Part shown: piece by piece, positions 43,088 through 52,531 of the stretch
Layout: each line of letters begins with the position of its first letter
How positions within the stretch are numbered: position 1 is the first letter of the stretch
DNA from: Aeromonas bivalvium
GTDB taxonomy: Bacteria > Pseudomonadota > Gammaproteobacteria > Enterobacterales > Aeromonadaceae
Assembly: GCF_000819765.1 (NCBI RefSeq)
Contig: NZ_CDBT01000061.1
Location: 4,170-61,647 of the forward strand
Direction of reading: 5' to 3'
DNA length: 57,478 nucleotides
The notes under the pieces: generated by a model
The model's input: the letters and a program-made list of their open reading frames with translations, nothing else
Told to the model about the DNA's origin: nothing
Databases searched by the model: none
Translations under genes and position numbers: made by a program

Positions 43088-44449
43088 TCAGAATTTCAGG
43101 GCCAGCGCGATATCCTCTTCGCTCTCCTGTTCTTCCTCGATAACGGCCTGGGCCTTGTTGGCAATCAGCACGAAGGGGACATACATCAGAGTGGCTATCC
43201 CCAGGTTGAATACCGCCAGCAGGGCTGCGGCTATGCTGCCGTTGGTGTTGAAGAAGGCCCCCAATCCGGCCGGCATGGTCCAGGGCGCCATGTTGGTGAT
43301 GGGCGGGATAACGCCGGTGTTGTAGGCAAACAGGGTGATGGTCGCCAGCACCGGCTGCACCATCACGAAGGGGATGAGCAGCACAGGGTTCATGATGACC
43401 GGCAGACCAAACAGGATGGGTTCGTTGATCTGGAAGATGCCGGCGGGCATGCCCAGTTTGGCCACCTGACGGTAGTCATCGCGACGGGACACCATGAACA
43501 CCGCGAGGATGAGGCCCAACGTGGCCCCCGTACCACCGAGGAAGATGTAGGAGTCGAGCATCGGCTTGGTCCAGACGTGGAAGGTCTTGCCGGCGGCGAT
43601 GGCGGCTTCAACGGAGCCGTATTGGGTATAGAGGGCGACGTTTTCCTGGGTGAAGGGCACCAGAATGCCGTTCTCCAGTGCCGACAGGGCCAAAGAACCA
43701 TGAACCCCGAAGAACCAGAGCAGCGGGGAGAAGAGCACATAGACCCAGCCGACCAGGCCACCCATGTTGGACAGGGGGGTGGAGATGGTGTCCATGATGA
43801 TCTGGTGGAAGTGGGTACCCTCTGTCTGGAGCAGGTAAGCGACTATCCCCATGATGGAGAGGATGATGAAACCGGGGATCAGCGCCGAGAAGGAGCGTGC
43901 TACCGAGGTCGGTACGCTGTCAGGCAGGCGTATCACCCAGTTGCGACGAATGACGAAGGCAAACATCTCGGCCGAGACGAGACCGATGATCATGCCGGAG
44001 ATGATGTTGGCGCCCCCCAGCCAGTTGGCGCCGACCGCATAGGCCTCGCCGACGCTGAAGGGGGTGACCGTCATGAAGGCGGCGACCGAGAGCAGACCGG
44101 CCGAGAGGGGATCAACCTTGCGCTCTTCTGCCATGGCATGACCGATGAAGAAGGGCGCCATCAGGGACATGATCCCCAGGGTGCCGTTGTAGACGCTGCC
44201 ACCAATGCTCTTGAAGCCGTCCAGGGTCGCTATGGTGGCGGGATCGAGTCGCACCCCCATGGAGTAGAAGAAGGATCCCTCCCCAAAACTCAGGAAGACG
44301 TTGTTGATCAGGACGAACATGGCCCCGGCCAGGGTCAGGGGCATCAGTTTGATGAAACCATTCTTGATGGCGTTGACATGAGGCTGCTTACCCAGCTTGA
44401 TGGCGATGGGCAATATGGCCTTTTCCAGCGATGCGATGATGGTGCTCAC
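43088..44449 (-). CDS. chbC: PTS system chitobiose/cellobiose-specific IIC component
   Basis: The 453-residue membrane permease of the lactose/cellobiose PTS. About ten hydrophobic segments are present. The hallmark motif [20 protein letters not shown] holds the Glu needed for sugar binding, and [17 protein letters not shown] is the second conserved region. The C-terminal tail is short, hydrophilic and Glu-rich ([16 protein letters not shown]). It lies 10 bases after chbB, as in a standard chb operon. Confidence 0.96.
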   Translation of the reverse strand: MSTIIASLEKAILPIAIKLGKQPHVNAIKNGFIKLMPLTLAGAMFVLINNVFLSFGEGSFFYSMGVRLDPATIATLDGFKSIGGSVYNGTLGIMSLMAPFFIGHAMAEERKVDPLSAGLLSVAAFMTVTPFSVGEAYAVGANWLGGANIISGMIIGLVSAEMFAFVIRRNWVIRLPDSVPTSVARSFSALIPGFIILSIMGIVAYLLQTEGTHFHQIIMDTISTPLSNMGGLVGWVYVLFSPLLWFFGVHGSLALSALENGILVPFTQENVALYTQYGSVEAAIAAGKTFHVWTKPMLDSYIFLGGTGATLGLILAVFMVSRRDDYRQVAKLGMPAGIFQINEPILFGLPVIMNPVLLIPFVMVQPVLATITLFAYNTGVIPPITNMAPWTMPAGLGAFFNTNGSIAAALLAVFNLGIATLMYVPFVLIANKAQAVIEEEQESEEDIALALKF

Positions 44450-44459
44450 GGTGCTCTCC

Positions 44460-44780
44460 TTACTGAGTGAGGCTCTTCTTGATGGATGCGACGGCGGCCT
44501 TGAGGACCCCTAACCCATCGACCTTGCCATAGAGCAGGGAGTCGATGACTTCGACCGGCTTGCCCGGCAACAGGGCCTGGATCTCAGCCAGCATGTAGGC
44601 AATCTGCGGGCCCAACAGCACCAGATCGGCATCCTGACCCTTCTCGGCTGCCAGGGTTTCCGGGTAGGCATCTATCTCCACGGGCACATCATATTTCTCA
44701 GCCTGCGCCTTCATCTTCGAGACCAGCAGTGACGTCGACATTCCGGCAGAGCAAAACAGGTAAATACGCTTCTTTCCCAT
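44460..44780 (-). CDS. chbB: PTS system chitobiose/cellobiose-specific IIB component
   Basis: A 106-residue IIB protein, identical in length to E. coli ChbB, carrying the phospho-Cys at position 10 in [18 protein letters not shown]. The C-terminal part [18 protein letters not shown] is also conserved. The start MGKKRIYL at 44780 is preferred over an ATG six bases upstream because GAGG then lies nine bases ahead. It is the first gene of the seven-gene chb operon; a long A+T-rich regulatory region precedes it. Confidence 0.95.
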   Translation of the reverse strand: MGKKRIYLFCSAGMSTSLLVSKMKAQAEKYDVPVEIDAYPETLAAEKGQDADLVLLGPQIAYMLAEIQALLPGKPVEVIDSLLYGKVDGLGVLKAAVASIKKSLTQ

Positions 44781-45379
44781 AACCATTTCCCTCAACACTT
44801 GAAACCAGATGAATAGATCGACCGAGATGACGGCTTGTCGTGCCCTCAAGACAAATAAAGCATCTCTGATTGACATCATTCTAGCGGCGCTGAGGTTAAC
44901 TCGGTATTTCGACAAGTTATCGGATCGTCTTAAATTGACCACTCATTTCGCCAACGCTCACATTTTTTATGTGATATGAGCCGAGAAAATGCTGAGCCAT
45001 GTGATAAGAAAACAAAGTTATTTTATTTTTTATAATATTTTCAATTGGTTGCAATCACACCCAGACATAACCACTAATTCCACATTAAAAACATCAATAA
45101 TCAGCCCCAGCTCACACAATTAAATATCAATGAAACATTATTGATATTCACCTTCCATGGAAGCAGGATCCGCACACCCACCAATATAGGGTTTAATTGA
45201 CCATATACGGTGGAGAGTGACGAAGTGGATTCCGCTGTGGCAGCGCATCTGATTGGTCGGGAAAAAGAGGGAGGTGATTCTAGATGCCACCAGGATGTGG
45301 CGGTCATCGACGCAGGGCGACGAATGAGCGGGGAAGATGGAGCCGACCCCGGGATAAACCGGAGTCGGCGAAAGCCGGA
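44781..45379. other. Regulatory intergenic region upstream of the chb operon
   Basis: This 599-base gap has no convincing gene. From about 44940 to 45150 it is strongly A+T rich and probably contains the chb promoter. A TCACAT / ATGTGA inverted repeat with a 5-base spacer is at 44958-44974, surrounded by an outer GCTCA / TGAGC pair (44956-44981). Several isolated TGTGA or TCACA half sites occur, but none has CRP spacing. The right end belongs to the exeN tail. Confidence 0.55.
45342..45369 (-). terminator. Hairpin after exeN, possible operon terminator
   Basis: An 11-base stem with one G-U pair (GCCGACTCCGG and CCGGGGTCGGC on the minus strand) and a 6-base loop lies a few bases beyond exeN. 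A second small dyad, GCCGGAT/ATCCGGC, covers the exeN stop itself at 45374-45390. There is no strong U-tract, so termination is likely but not certain. Confidence 0.5.
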
Positions 45380-46135
45380 TTAAATCCGGCCCTGATAGCG
45401 CAGCGGGAAGCGGCCCTGACCATCGGGCTGGCCGAGGAAGGGCAGCCCCTGCTTCATCTGATCCGGCAGCTCGGGCCCGGGCTTGAGGGTGCCCTGGAAC
45501 AGGTACTGGCGATTGGCCTTGAGCTCAAGCTGCCCCGCCACCTGCACCGCCTCCGAGCCCTGCTTGAGATCCACCTTCAGGGTCGAGTCCAGGCAGGTGA
45601 GCCTCGCCTCGGGATCCCCCAGCAGCAGCTTGCCTGCCGGCGTCTGGGCCTCGGCGCCGTACCAGAAGAGGTTGCCATACAGGCTGTCGCACCAGGGCTG
45701 GCCCTGGGCGAACTGATCCACCTTGAGTTGCAGCTGGCCCGCCGCCGTCAGGGGGAAGGGCGGGCGCAAGGGCAACCGCGCCAGCACCCAGGGGGCGGGG
45801 GCGTTGAGGGTGAGGTCGCGGCCGAAGGCGGCGCCATTCCAGCCGATCATGCCCTGACCATTGAGACCGCTGCGCTCGCCGAAGCGCACCGCCACCTCGG
45901 GGGCCAACCGCAGCAGGGACCAGCCATCGAGATCCCAGCGCAGCCGGGTCAGGGACTCGCTGGCGTATTGCAGTCGGGCAATTTCCCCCTGCCAGAGGGT
46001 GCCGCTCACCCCTTCCAGCTTGACCATGGGGGGCAGGGGCAGATGGCGCGCCACCAGGCTGGCGGGCACGCTGATCAGCAGGAAGCCGAGCCAGGCCAGC
46101 AGGAAGACGACCAGTATCCAGATCTTGCGTTTCAT
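45380..46135 (-). CDS. exeN: Type II secretion protein GspN
   Basis: A 251-residue inner-membrane protein with one N-terminal membrane anchor (IWILVVFLLAWLGFLLISV) and a periplasmic remainder, matching GspN/ExeN. The family stretch VKLEGVSGTLWQGEIARL is present. GspN is found in a subset of type II systems and is often dispensable. The ATG at 46135 overlaps the exeM stop as ATGA. It is the last gene of exeC-N. Confidence 0.93.
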   Translation of the reverse strand: MKRKIWILVVFLLAWLGFLLISVPASLVARHLPLPPMVKLEGVSGTLWQGEIARLQYASESLTRLRWDLDGWSLLRLAPEVAVRFGERSGLNGQGMIGWNGAAFGRDLTLNAPAPWVLARLPLRPPFPLTAAGQLQLKVDQFAQGQPWCDSLYGNLFWYGAEAQTPAGKLLLGDPEARLTCLDSTLKVDLKQGSEAVQVAGQLELKANRQYLFQGTLKPGPELPDQMKQGLPFLGQPDGQGRFPLRYQGRI

Positions 46136-46623
46136 TGCGGGCGACTCACCTGTAAGCGTCTTACCTTGACCATGCCGGCGGGCAGTTGCTCGCGGGCCAC
46201 CTCTATCACCTGTACCCTGACCCCGTACTTGTCCGTCAGCTCGGCCAGCCACATCAGCAGATCGTCGAAGGCAACCTGGTCTATCCAGACTTGCAGCTCC
46301 TGACCCTGGGGTTGCAGCCGGGCGATCTTGATCTTGTGGTTGAAGGCGGTGCGATTGACCACGCCATCCAGGGTTCCCCCCAGATCCATGTTGCGGCCGC
46401 TGCCCGCCTGGGCCGCCAGCACCTGCTCTCCCTTCTCCTTGAGCCAGATCAGGGTCTGCTGCTGGCTCTTCACCTGGCGCTCCCGCTCCTCGATGCGATT
46501 GCCGAGGGGCTGCCACACCAGCCAGTAGAAGAGACCGACCAGCAGCACGCTGCCCCCCACCGCCACCAGCCGCTGTTCCCGGGCGCTGAGACCGCGCCAC
46601 CAGAGTTCAAACCTTGCCATCAT
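46132..46623 (-). CDS. exeM: Type II secretion protein GspM
   Basis: A 163-residue inner-membrane protein with a short cytoplasmic tail, one membrane segment ([19 protein letters not shown]) and a periplasmic ferredoxin-like domain with an initial coiled coil ([16 protein letters not shown]). Together with GspL and GspE it forms the platform that drives pseudopilus assembly. It overlaps exeL and exeN by 4 bases each, so three genes are translationally linked. Confidence 0.95.
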   Translation of the reverse strand: MMARFELWWRGLSAREQRLVAVGGSVLLVGLFYWLVWQPLGNRIEERERQVKSQQQTLIWLKEKGEQVLAAQAGSGRNMDLGGTLDGVVNRTAFNHKIKIARLQPQGQELQVWIDQVAFDDLLMWLAELTDKYGVRVQVIEVAREQLPAGMVKVRRLQVSRPQ

Positions 46624-47807
46624 GATGATTTATCCTTGAGCACCAGCGCCCCTTCTACCTTGCCCTCATGGCTTCGCACCTCACCCTGCTGCACCTCGAA
46701 GCGCTTGCCCGCCAGCTCGCGGAAACGCTCGATCTCGGTGAAGCCGGGGGCCGTCACCTGCAACCTGAGCTCGCCCCGGGTGGCGTCGAAGCGCAGCACC
46801 TCGGGTTTGAGCCCGGGCACCTCGGCAAACACAGGGGCCAGCTCGGTCAACAGCAGCAGCACGCCGCTCTGGGGCGCCGCCCCCAGCAGCCGCAGGTGCT
46901 GCTCCATCTGGCTGCGCACGTTCACTATCCGGCTCTCCCCGGGGAAGATGCGGGTGTAGACCTGACGGATCTCCCCCTTGAGGGCCTTGTCCTGCCCCTC
47001 CAGCTGATACAGGGCCAGCCCCCGTTGGCCCAGGGTGACCAGCAGCAGGGCAGCCGCCACACCCAGCACCTTGCGCCACTGCAACCAGTGGCGGCCGTAT
47101 TCGGTCTGGGGCCGGAAGGGGCCCTGCAACAGATTGATCTTGCCGCGCAGCGCCTCCCGCGCCAGCAACAGCATGGGCAGTTCCGGATCCGCCGCCTGCC
47201 AGTCGGCCCCTGCCAGGGGCGGTGGCGGCGTGTGGCTGTGCAGGGTGACGGGCTCGGCCTGGGCCGCCAGCAACAGGCCGAGCAGGGCCTCGTCGGCCAC
47301 CAGCCCCTGATGGGGCCCTTGCCGTATCAGCCAGTGCCTGCCCAGTTGCAGGGCGGACCAGCCGTCCACCGCCTGAGGCAGTGCCAGCACATCTGGCAGC
47401 ATCTGCACGCAGCCGAGCCCGGCCGCCTCCAGCCAGCCGAGCCAGCGGCGCATCTGCTGGCTGTCCACCGCCATCAGATCCACCTCGTGCCCCTCGTGAC
47501 CCAGCACCACCAGATGCAGGGACTCCACGTCCGAGGCGATCTGCTCCTCCAGCAGGTAGGGCAGGGCCGCCGCCGACTGGCGGTTGTATTTGCCCGGCAG
47601 GCGAACCCGCCGGAAGATGACGGCGCTGCCGGGCACCAGGGTCACCACGGGGCGCCCTCCGGCCCGCTCGCGCAGTTCATGCAGCCCATGGGCCGAGGCC
47701 AGGGTGCCGGAGGCGATGATCTCCCCCTCCCGCGCCGACCAGACCAGCCAGTCGACCGGCTCTTCCTGGGCTGTGCCCAGACGGATGACCAGACTCTCGT
47801 TCAACAC
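46620..47807 (-). CDS. exeL: Type II secretion protein GspL
   Basis: A 395-residue bitopic inner-membrane protein. The cytoplasmic actin-like domain (about residues 1-240) binds the ATPase GspE. A single membrane segment, [20 protein letters not shown], lies near residue 255, followed by a periplasmic ferredoxin-like domain. The early run [19 protein letters not shown] is a GspL hallmark, and LNLLQG-like [11 protein letters not shown] precedes the membrane segment. The gene starts 79 bases after exeK, the widest gap in the second half of the operon. Confidence 0.95.
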   Translation of the reverse strand: MLNESLVIRLGTAQEEPVDWLVWSAREGEIIASGTLASAHGLHELRERAGGRPVVTLVPGSAVIFRRVRLPGKYNRQSAAALPYLLEEQIASDVESLHLVVLGHEGHEVDLMAVDSQQMRRWLGWLEAAGLGCVQMLPDVLALPQAVDGWSALQLGRHWLIRQGPHQGLVADEALLGLLLAAQAEPVTLHSHTPPPPLAGADWQAADPELPMLLLAREALRGKINLLQGPFRPQTEYGRHWLQWRKVLGVAAALLLVTLGQRGLALYQLEGQDKALKGEIRQVYTRIFPGESRIVNVRSQMEQHLRLLGAAPQSGVLLLLTELAPVFAEVPGLKPEVLRFDATRGELRLQVTAPGFTEIERFRELAGKRFEVQQGEVRSHEGKVEGALVLKDKSS

Positions 47808-47886
47808 TCTCTCCTTGGTCTGCCCCGACGGTGCGGCGACTGACGCTTGCTATTGGCTGCGGGGGGCCGCGCCGGGCCGGAGCCGC

Positions 47887-48903
47887 TCACTCGGCGCCCC
47901 CATTGACCCGGCGCAGCACCACCGGCTTGTTCTCTTTGCTGCGCTGGAAGTAGGTCTCCAGCCTGGCCCGGGTATCGGCCACCTCGGCCAGCAGGTAGGC
48001 CGCAAAATAGTCGCTCTTGACGCCGAGCGCCTCGTTCAATCCGGTCAGCCCGGCGCCGGCCGCCAGGGCGGGCAGGGATGTCATCTCCTGCTTGTCCTGC
48101 CACCCCTTCCTGGGACGATCGCTGAGCACGGCCCTGGCCTCGTCCACCCCTATCTTGCCGAGGTAGAGGGCCGCCAGCAGCTCGGCCTGCTCCGGGGCTA
48201 TGGTGTTGATGTTGACCAGCAGCTTGTCGTTGGGCAGGGCGCAGACATAGGGCGCCAGCCTGGCATACAGCTTGCCGCTGACCCCACGCACCGCCCGCAG
48301 TTCATCCACCCCCAGCATCTTCTGGTTGGCGGGCAGATAGGGCTGACTCAACCCTTCATAATATGCATCTTCGGCGCCATAGCTGGAGACCAGCACCGTA
48401 TCGCTGTCGGTCCAGTCACGCACCGCGTCCGTCAGCTGCACCGCCTCATACTCATCCACCTCGAGCAGGGTCAGCAGGGTGCGAAACACCTTGACCGGAT
48501 AGGGCGGATTCGCCTCATCCTCCGTGCCGTCCCCCTTACGCGCCACGCTCAGGCTGTTGAGGTTGAAGCACCCCTGCAGATCCCGCACCTCCCCCTTGAG
48601 GGTGCCGTCCTCCACCGGGAAGACCCCGTCCTTGCGGGCCCAATACTGGCCCAGGCTCACCACCTTGGGGTCATCCTTGAAGTCCTGGGCCAGGATCTTG
48701 CTGACCAGGGCCTCGGCGGACAGGGCATACCACCAGGCCTGCTTGCCCGTGGTGAGGTTGCTGGTGCGACGCAGCTCCAGCTGCAATCGTCCGCTCATGT
48801 TGCTGGCGATGATGACCATCACGGAGAGGATGAGCAGCACCACCAGCAGCGCCATGCCCCGGTTTCGTCCAGGCCCGCGCCCCTCAGGATTGCGTCGGTG
48901 CAT
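47887..48903 (-). CDS. exeK: Type II secretion minor pseudopilin GspK
   Basis: A 338-residue minor pseudopilin thought to cap the pseudopilus tip. The prepilin leader ends GRNRG and is followed by [14 protein letters not shown], the hydrophobic assembly helix. The usual Glu at position 5 is absent, which is normal for GspK. The large globular domain includes [12 protein letters not shown] and [16 protein letters not shown]. It overlaps exeJ by 20 bases. Confidence 0.95.
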   Translation of the reverse strand: MHRRNPEGRGPGRNRGMALLVVLLILSVMVIIASNMSGRLQLELRRTSNLTTGKQAWWYALSAEALVSKILAQDFKDDPKVVSLGQYWARKDGVFPVEDGTLKGEVRDLQGCFNLNSLSVARKGDGTEDEANPPYPVKVFRTLLTLLEVDEYEAVQLTDAVRDWTDSDTVLVSSYGAEDAYYEGLSQPYLPANQKMLGVDELRAVRGVSGKLYARLAPYVCALPNDKLLVNINTIAPEQAELLAALYLGKIGVDEARAVLSDRPRKGWQDKQEMTSLPALAAGAGLTGLNEALGVKSDYFAAYLLAEVADTRARLETYFQRSKENKPVVLRRVNGGAE

Positions 48904-49531
48904 CTTCGATCCTCGCCCCTGGGGCGCCTATCAGGAATTGACGGCGCAGGGTGCCGTAATCTTCCAGATCCAGCTCCACCGCCAGCCCCTCGGGCAGGCG
49001 CTCCCGGGTTGTCCATTCCGAGCGCCAGCTCCCCTCGGCATAGAAGAAGATCCGCAGTCCGCTCACCTTGCCGAGCAGGGGCTGCACCCTGGGTTCAGTG
49101 CCGATCACCGGATCCGGATAGAGGTAGCTCAGCCGCTCCAGGGTCTGCCCCTTGAGGCGCCAACCCACCCGCTGCAAGCCGGAGCGCGGCAAGATGCCGT
49201 CCGGGTTGAGCCAGCCGCCGCGGATGAAGGCCATGCCCCAGTCGTCGCTCTCCTGACCGAAGCGGGACGCCGCCAGCAGCACACGGTTGCTCTCCCCCTC
49301 GGTGCGACCGGTACGCGGCACCATCTGGCCCACATCCCGCTCCAGCAGGTCGAAGGCCCGTTGCAGCTCGGCCAGCCGCTGCTCCTTCTGCCTGGCCACC
49401 TCGTCGCTGGTAAGCACCCCCTGCAACACCTGATAGGCCCCCAGGCTCAGGCCGGCGAAGATGGCGATGGCCACCAGCATCTCCAGCAGGGTAAAACCGG
49501 CGTGACGGGGGCGAGAAGGAAGGTGCATCAT
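48884..49531 (-). CDS. exeJ: Type II secretion minor pseudopilin GspJ
   Basis: A 215-residue minor pseudopilin. The leader RPRHAG precedes [20 protein letters not shown], with Glu5 present, and the globular part contains [18 protein letters not shown]. The ATG at 49531 overlaps the exeI stop as ATGA; the much longer in-frame reading upstream is the opposite-frame shadow of exeI. GspJ forms the tip complex with GspI and GspK. Confidence 0.94.
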   Translation of the reverse strand: MMHLPSRPRHAGFTLLEMLVAIAIFAGLSLGAYQVLQGVLTSDEVARQKEQRLAELQRAFDLLERDVGQMVPRTGRTEGESNRVLLAASRFGQESDDWGMAFIRGGWLNPDGILPRSGLQRVGWRLKGQTLERLSYLYPDPVIGTEPRVQPLLGKVSGLRIFFYAEGSWRSEWTTRERLPEGLAVELDLEDYGTLRRQFLIGAPGARIEDAPTQS

Positions 49532-49926
49532 CGGCTGATATAGGTCCGCATCATGGCGACAGGATTGTCGGCCTTGGGGGCGGTGCGCACCTCCAGATCC
49601 AGGGCCTTGAAGTTGGCATCGCTGGTGGCGACGCCGCGATAGCGCCAGTACCAGATCTGGCCTGCCATCTCCTCCTCCCCCTCGACCCAGCTGTCGCCAG
49701 GCCATTTGTTCTCCAGCTTCTGCTGCACCAGCTGGTTCTGGGCGACCCAGGTGGCCAGGGTCTTCTGCTCCAGATGGCTGAGACCAGAGAGGTGCTCGCT
49801 GGCGGTCTTCATCACGGCGAGCCCGGCGATGGCGAACACCACCAAGGCCACCATCACCTCGAGCAGCGTCATGCCCCTCGCCCGGCGAGGCCCACCATGG
49901 CGCAAAGCCGCGCGCGGGGTCCTCAT
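49528..49926 (-). CDS. exeI: Type II secretion minor pseudopilin GspI
   Basis: A 132-residue minor pseudopilin. The Arg-rich leader ends RRARG, and cleavage leaves [20 protein letters not shown] with Glu5. The family motif QNQLVQQKL is visible near residue 65. The gene overlaps exeH and exeJ by 4 bases each. GspI initiates assembly of the pseudopilus tip. Confidence 0.95.
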   Translation of the reverse strand: MRTPRAALRHGGPRRARGMTLLEVMVALVVFAIAGLAVMKTASEHLSGLSHLEQKTLATWVAQNQLVQQKLENKWPGDSWVEGEEEMAGQIWYWRYRGVATSDANFKALDLEVRTAPKADNPVAMMRTYISR

Positions 49927-50468
49927 TGCTCCTCCTCGGGCCGATCGCTATCCAGGGTAAGGTTGCCAAACTCATCGGCCCACACCACACGGAAATAACT
50001 CTCCTCATCGACCAGCTGACTGAAGGTCAGCACGAAGGGGGTCAACTCGTCACCGGGAAAGATAAACACCTGGGGGCTGGCCATCTTGTCGCCCTCCCCT
50101 CGCTCATCTTCATCCGGCTGCCAGGCCAACCCGCCCAGTTCGACGCCGAGCTGGATATCCTCAGGCAGCTGCACCGGCCCCAGCACCTTGTCATCATTCA
50201 GGGCCTTCCAGCTGCGATCTTTCCCTTGGCGCACCATGAATTGCCAGCCGTGATCGTCGAGCCGCAACCCCAGCAGGCGACCATCCATCACCGCCTGCTC
50301 CTGGGCCTGTTGCAATACGGCCATGAAGCGACGCGCCTGCTTGTCCAGCTCCCTGTCCCCCCTGGCGCCCCCCATGCTGAGGGTGACGGCGGTCGCCACC
50401 AGTCCCATCAACATGGCGACCAGCAAGACCTCCAGCAAAGTAAAACCCGCTTGGCGGCTATGTTTCAT
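49923..50468 (-). CDS. exeH: Type II secretion pseudopilin GspH
   Basis: A 181-residue minor pseudopilin. Leader MKHSRQAG, then [20 protein letters not shown] with Glu5. The downstream [20 protein letters not shown] is typical of GspH. The start at 50468 has AAGG nine bases upstream and overlaps the stop of a truncated look-alike ORF as ATGA. About 66 bases of its 5' end are repeated, with four differences, just upstream (50508-50574). An in-frame extension to 50507 is considered spurious. Confidence 0.94.
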   Translation of the reverse strand: MKHSRQAGFTLLEVLLVAMLMGLVATAVTLSMGGARGDRELDKQARRFMAVLQQAQEQAVMDGRLLGLRLDDHGWQFMVRQGKDRSWKALNDDKVLGPVQLPEDIQLGVELGGLAWQPDEDERGEGDKMASPQVFIFPGDELTPFVLTFSQLVDEESYFRVVWADEFGNLTLDSDRPEEEQ

Positions 50469-50572
50469 GAGGTCGGCCTTAACTGCATGGCGGTGGCCCC
50501 TGGCCATCCCATCAACATGGCGGCCAGCAAGACCTCCAGCAGAGCAAAACCAGCTTGGCGGCTATGTTTCAT
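50465..50572 (-). pseudogene. Truncated exeH-like ORF, a duplicated 5' fragment
   Basis: Reading from the ATG at 50572 gives 35 residues, [22 protein letters not shown], then [13 protein letters not shown] and stop. The first 22 codons differ from exeH at four bases only (two synonymous, Thr to Ala, Val to Ala). After that the similarity fades, and the TGA overlaps the exeH ATG. The leader, cleavage Gly and Glu5 of a prepilin are intact, but there is no globular domain. No Shine-Dalgarno sequence is visible. It is most simply a relic of a second exeH 5' end; expression as a small pilin-helix peptide is possible. Confidence 0.75.
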
Positions 50573-50638
50573 GACGAGACGATGCAACCCTCATTCAGGC
50601 TGCTCCAGCAAGGTGGAACCAAGGGGGCGGCCAATCAC

Positions 50639-51070
50639 TTATTGGAAATCCTTCAGATTCCAGTTGCCGATGTCGTCATCGCTGCCCGCTTCCCCGTCTA
50701 GTCCCATGGAGAAAATGTCGATCTTGCCGAACTGGCCCGGGCTCAGCAGCTGGTACGGATTGCCCCAGGGATCCTGCGGCAGGCGCTTGATGTAGCCGCC
50801 GTCACGGTAGCTGCGCGGCTCGGGAGCGGCACTCGGCTTGTTGACCAGGGCGTCCAGCCCCTGCTCTGTGGTCGGGTAGCGGTTGTTGTCCAACTTGTAC
50901 ATGTCGAGGGCATTTTCCAGCGCCACTATGTCGGAAACCGCCTTCTGCTGATCCGCCTTCTCCTTGTTGCCCATCAGGTTGGGCACCACCAGGCTGGCCA
51001 GGATCCCCAGGATCACGATGACCACCATGACTTCCAGCAGGGTGAAACCCGATTGACGACGCTTTTGCAT
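50639..51070 (-). CDS. exeG: Type II secretion major pseudopilin GspG
   Basis: The 143-residue major pseudopilin, main subunit of the pseudopilus that pushes substrates through the secretin. The leader MQKRRQSG precedes FTLLEVMVVIVILGILASLV and PNLMGNKEKADQQKA. The globular part has NNRYPTTEQGLDALV and the calcium-site region DPWGNPYQLLSPG to GLDGEAGSDDDIGNW. GGGAG lies ahead of the ATG at 51070; the longer reading from 51232 is not supported. It is flanked by a 231-base and a 170-base gap, both holding fragments of neighbouring genes, unlike the tight packing elsewhere in the operon. Confidence 0.97.
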   Translation of the reverse strand: MQKRRQSGFTLLEVMVVIVILGILASLVVPNLMGNKEKADQQKAVSDIVALENALDMYKLDNNRYPTTEQGLDALVNKPSAAPEPRSYRDGGYIKRLPQDPWGNPYQLLSPGQFGKIDIFSMGLDGEAGSDDDIGNWNLKDFQ

Positions 51071-51228
51071 GACTGACTCCCTAACGAAATGAGATGGCAT
51101 GAACCATCGACGATTGATTGTTGACCCGCGATCGTCCGATGACGCCGCCGTGCGGCTGATCGAACCCGCGAGGTCGACTGGCTTTGCAGGTTCGAACAGG
51201 GCCGCGTATTCGCACGTCCGAACCTCAC

Positions 51229-51279
51229 TCACAAATTGACCATGTTGTTCAGTTCGAGCGAGTTGACCGCAGGATCGAC
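51229..51279 (-). pseudogene. Relic of the exeF 3' end upstream of exeG
   Basis: On the minus strand this stretch ends with codons for LELNNMVNL and a stop, exactly as exeF does at 51302-51331. The two copies differ at five bases, all in third codon positions that leave the residues unchanged. Ahead of that both copies share GTCGATCCTGC (51269-51279 and 51340-51350), but the relic carries two extra bases, so the frame is broken. It has no start of its own and lies entirely within the exeF-exeG gap. Confidence 0.75.
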
Positions 51280-51301
51280 CGAAGCCACCCGCACGCCAGC
51301 A

Positions 51302-52522
51302 TCATAAATTCACCATATTGTTGAGCTCGAGGATAGGCTGCAGGATCGACATGACGATAAACAGCACCACCCCGGCCATGGAGACCACCAGCATGGGTTC
51401 GAACACCCCGAGGGCGATGTTGACCTGACTCTCGAACTCCCTGTCCTGGTTGTCCGCCGCCCGCTCCAGCATGCTGTCGAGCTCGCCGCTCTGCTCGCCG
51501 GAGGCGATCATGTGCAGCATCATGGGCGGGAAAATCTTGGTCTCATCCAGCGACTTGCGCAGGCTGGTCCCCTCCCGCACCCGCTCGCTCGCCGCCAGGA
51601 TGCGGGCGCGGGCAAAGTCATTGGAGAGCACCTCCCCCGAGATCTTCATCCCCTCCAGCAGGGGCACGGCGCTGGCATTGAGGATGCTCAGGGTGCGGGC
51701 GAAGCGGGCGGTATTGAGGCCGCGGCTGACTCTGCCTATCACAGGCAGGCGCAGCAAGACCCCGTGCCAGCGCTGGCGGCGAACCGGATCCGTCAGCCAC
51801 CAGCGCCAGATCAGGCCGCCGATGCCGAGCAGCAGCAGGAACCAGAGGCCGTAGTGCTGCATCAGCTCGCTGGTGCCGATGAGAAAGCGGGTCGTCATCG
51901 GCAGCTGCTGGCCCATGTGTTCGAACTGGGCCACCACCTTGGGCACCACGGCGGTGAGCAATATGGAGATGACGCCGATGGCCACCAGGGTCAGCACCAT
52001 GGGGTAGATCATCGCCTGCAACAACTTGGTGCGCATGTGCTGGCGCTGCTCCGTGTAATCGGCAAGACGGTTGAGCACCTTCTCCAGATGGCCCGACTTT
52101 TCGCCGGCCGCCACCATGGAGCGAAACAGCTGGTCGAACACATGGGGGAAGGCCCCCAGCGAGTCGGCCAGGGTGTAGCCCTCGACCACCCGACCACGCA
52201 CCGTGGCCACCAGGCTGCGCAGGTGCGCCTTCTCGCACTGCTGGGAGACGGCCTTGAGCGCCTCCTCGATGGTGAGACCGGCGCCCACCAGGGTCGCCAG
52301 CTGGCGGGTGATCAGCGCCAGTTCCGCCGTGCTGGCGCCGCGACGAAACAGCACGAAGCGATTCGCCTCCCGCTTCGCCTTCTCCGTGGTCTCGCTCACC
52401 TCCAGCGGGGTCAGCCCCTGCTCGCGCAGCTGCTGGCGCACCTGGCGCGCCGAGTCCCCTTCGGCCACCCCTTGTTTCTGGCGGCCCTTGTCGTCGAGGG
52501 CCTTATATTCGAATGCAGCCAA
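51302..52522 (-). CDS. exeF: Type II secretion inner-membrane platform protein GspF
   Basis: A 406-residue polytopic protein forming the centre of the inner-membrane assembly platform. The N-terminal domain shows ALDDKGRQKQGVAEGDSARQ and LALITRQLATLVGAGLTIEEAL. Three hydrophobic segments are seen, one near 170-195 (YPMVLTLVAIGVISILLTAV), one near 225-245 (LWFLLLLGIGGLIWRW) and one near the C-terminus (GVVLFIVMSILQPILELNN). ASGEQSGELDSMLERAA is the second repeat hallmark. It follows exeE by 9 bases. Confidence 0.96.
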   Translation of the reverse strand: MAAFEYKALDDKGRQKQGVAEGDSARQVRQQLREQGLTPLEVSETTEKAKREANRFVLFRRGASTAELALITRQLATLVGAGLTIEEALKAVSQQCEKAHLRSLVATVRGRVVEGYTLADSLGAFPHVFDQLFRSMVAAGEKSGHLEKVLNRLADYTEQRQHMRTKLLQAMIYPMVLTLVAIGVISILLTAVVPKVVAQFEHMGQQLPMTTRFLIGTSELMQHYGLWFLLLLGIGGLIWRWWLTDPVRRQRWHGVLLRLPVIGRVSRGLNTARFARTLSILNASAVPLLEGMKISGEVLSNDFARARILAASERVREGTSLRKSLDETKIFPPMMLHMIASGEQSGELDSMLERAADNQDREFESQVNIALGVFEPMLVVSMAGVVLFIVMSILQPILELNNMVNL

Positions 52523-52531
52523 GTCCTGTCC

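Noticed and set aside
42224..44470. 748-codon plus-strand ORF opposite the GH1 gene and chbC
   Set aside because: Antisense shadow; both real genes have full motifs and ribosome sites.
44940..45070. CRP sites upstream of chbB
   Set aside because: Several TGTGA and TCACA half sites exist, but none pair with the 6-base spacing; the best dyad faces outward.
50639..51232. Longer exeG reading from 51232
   Set aside because: It would put 54 residues ahead of the prepilin leader; the ATG at 51070 has a ribosome site and gives the normal leader length.
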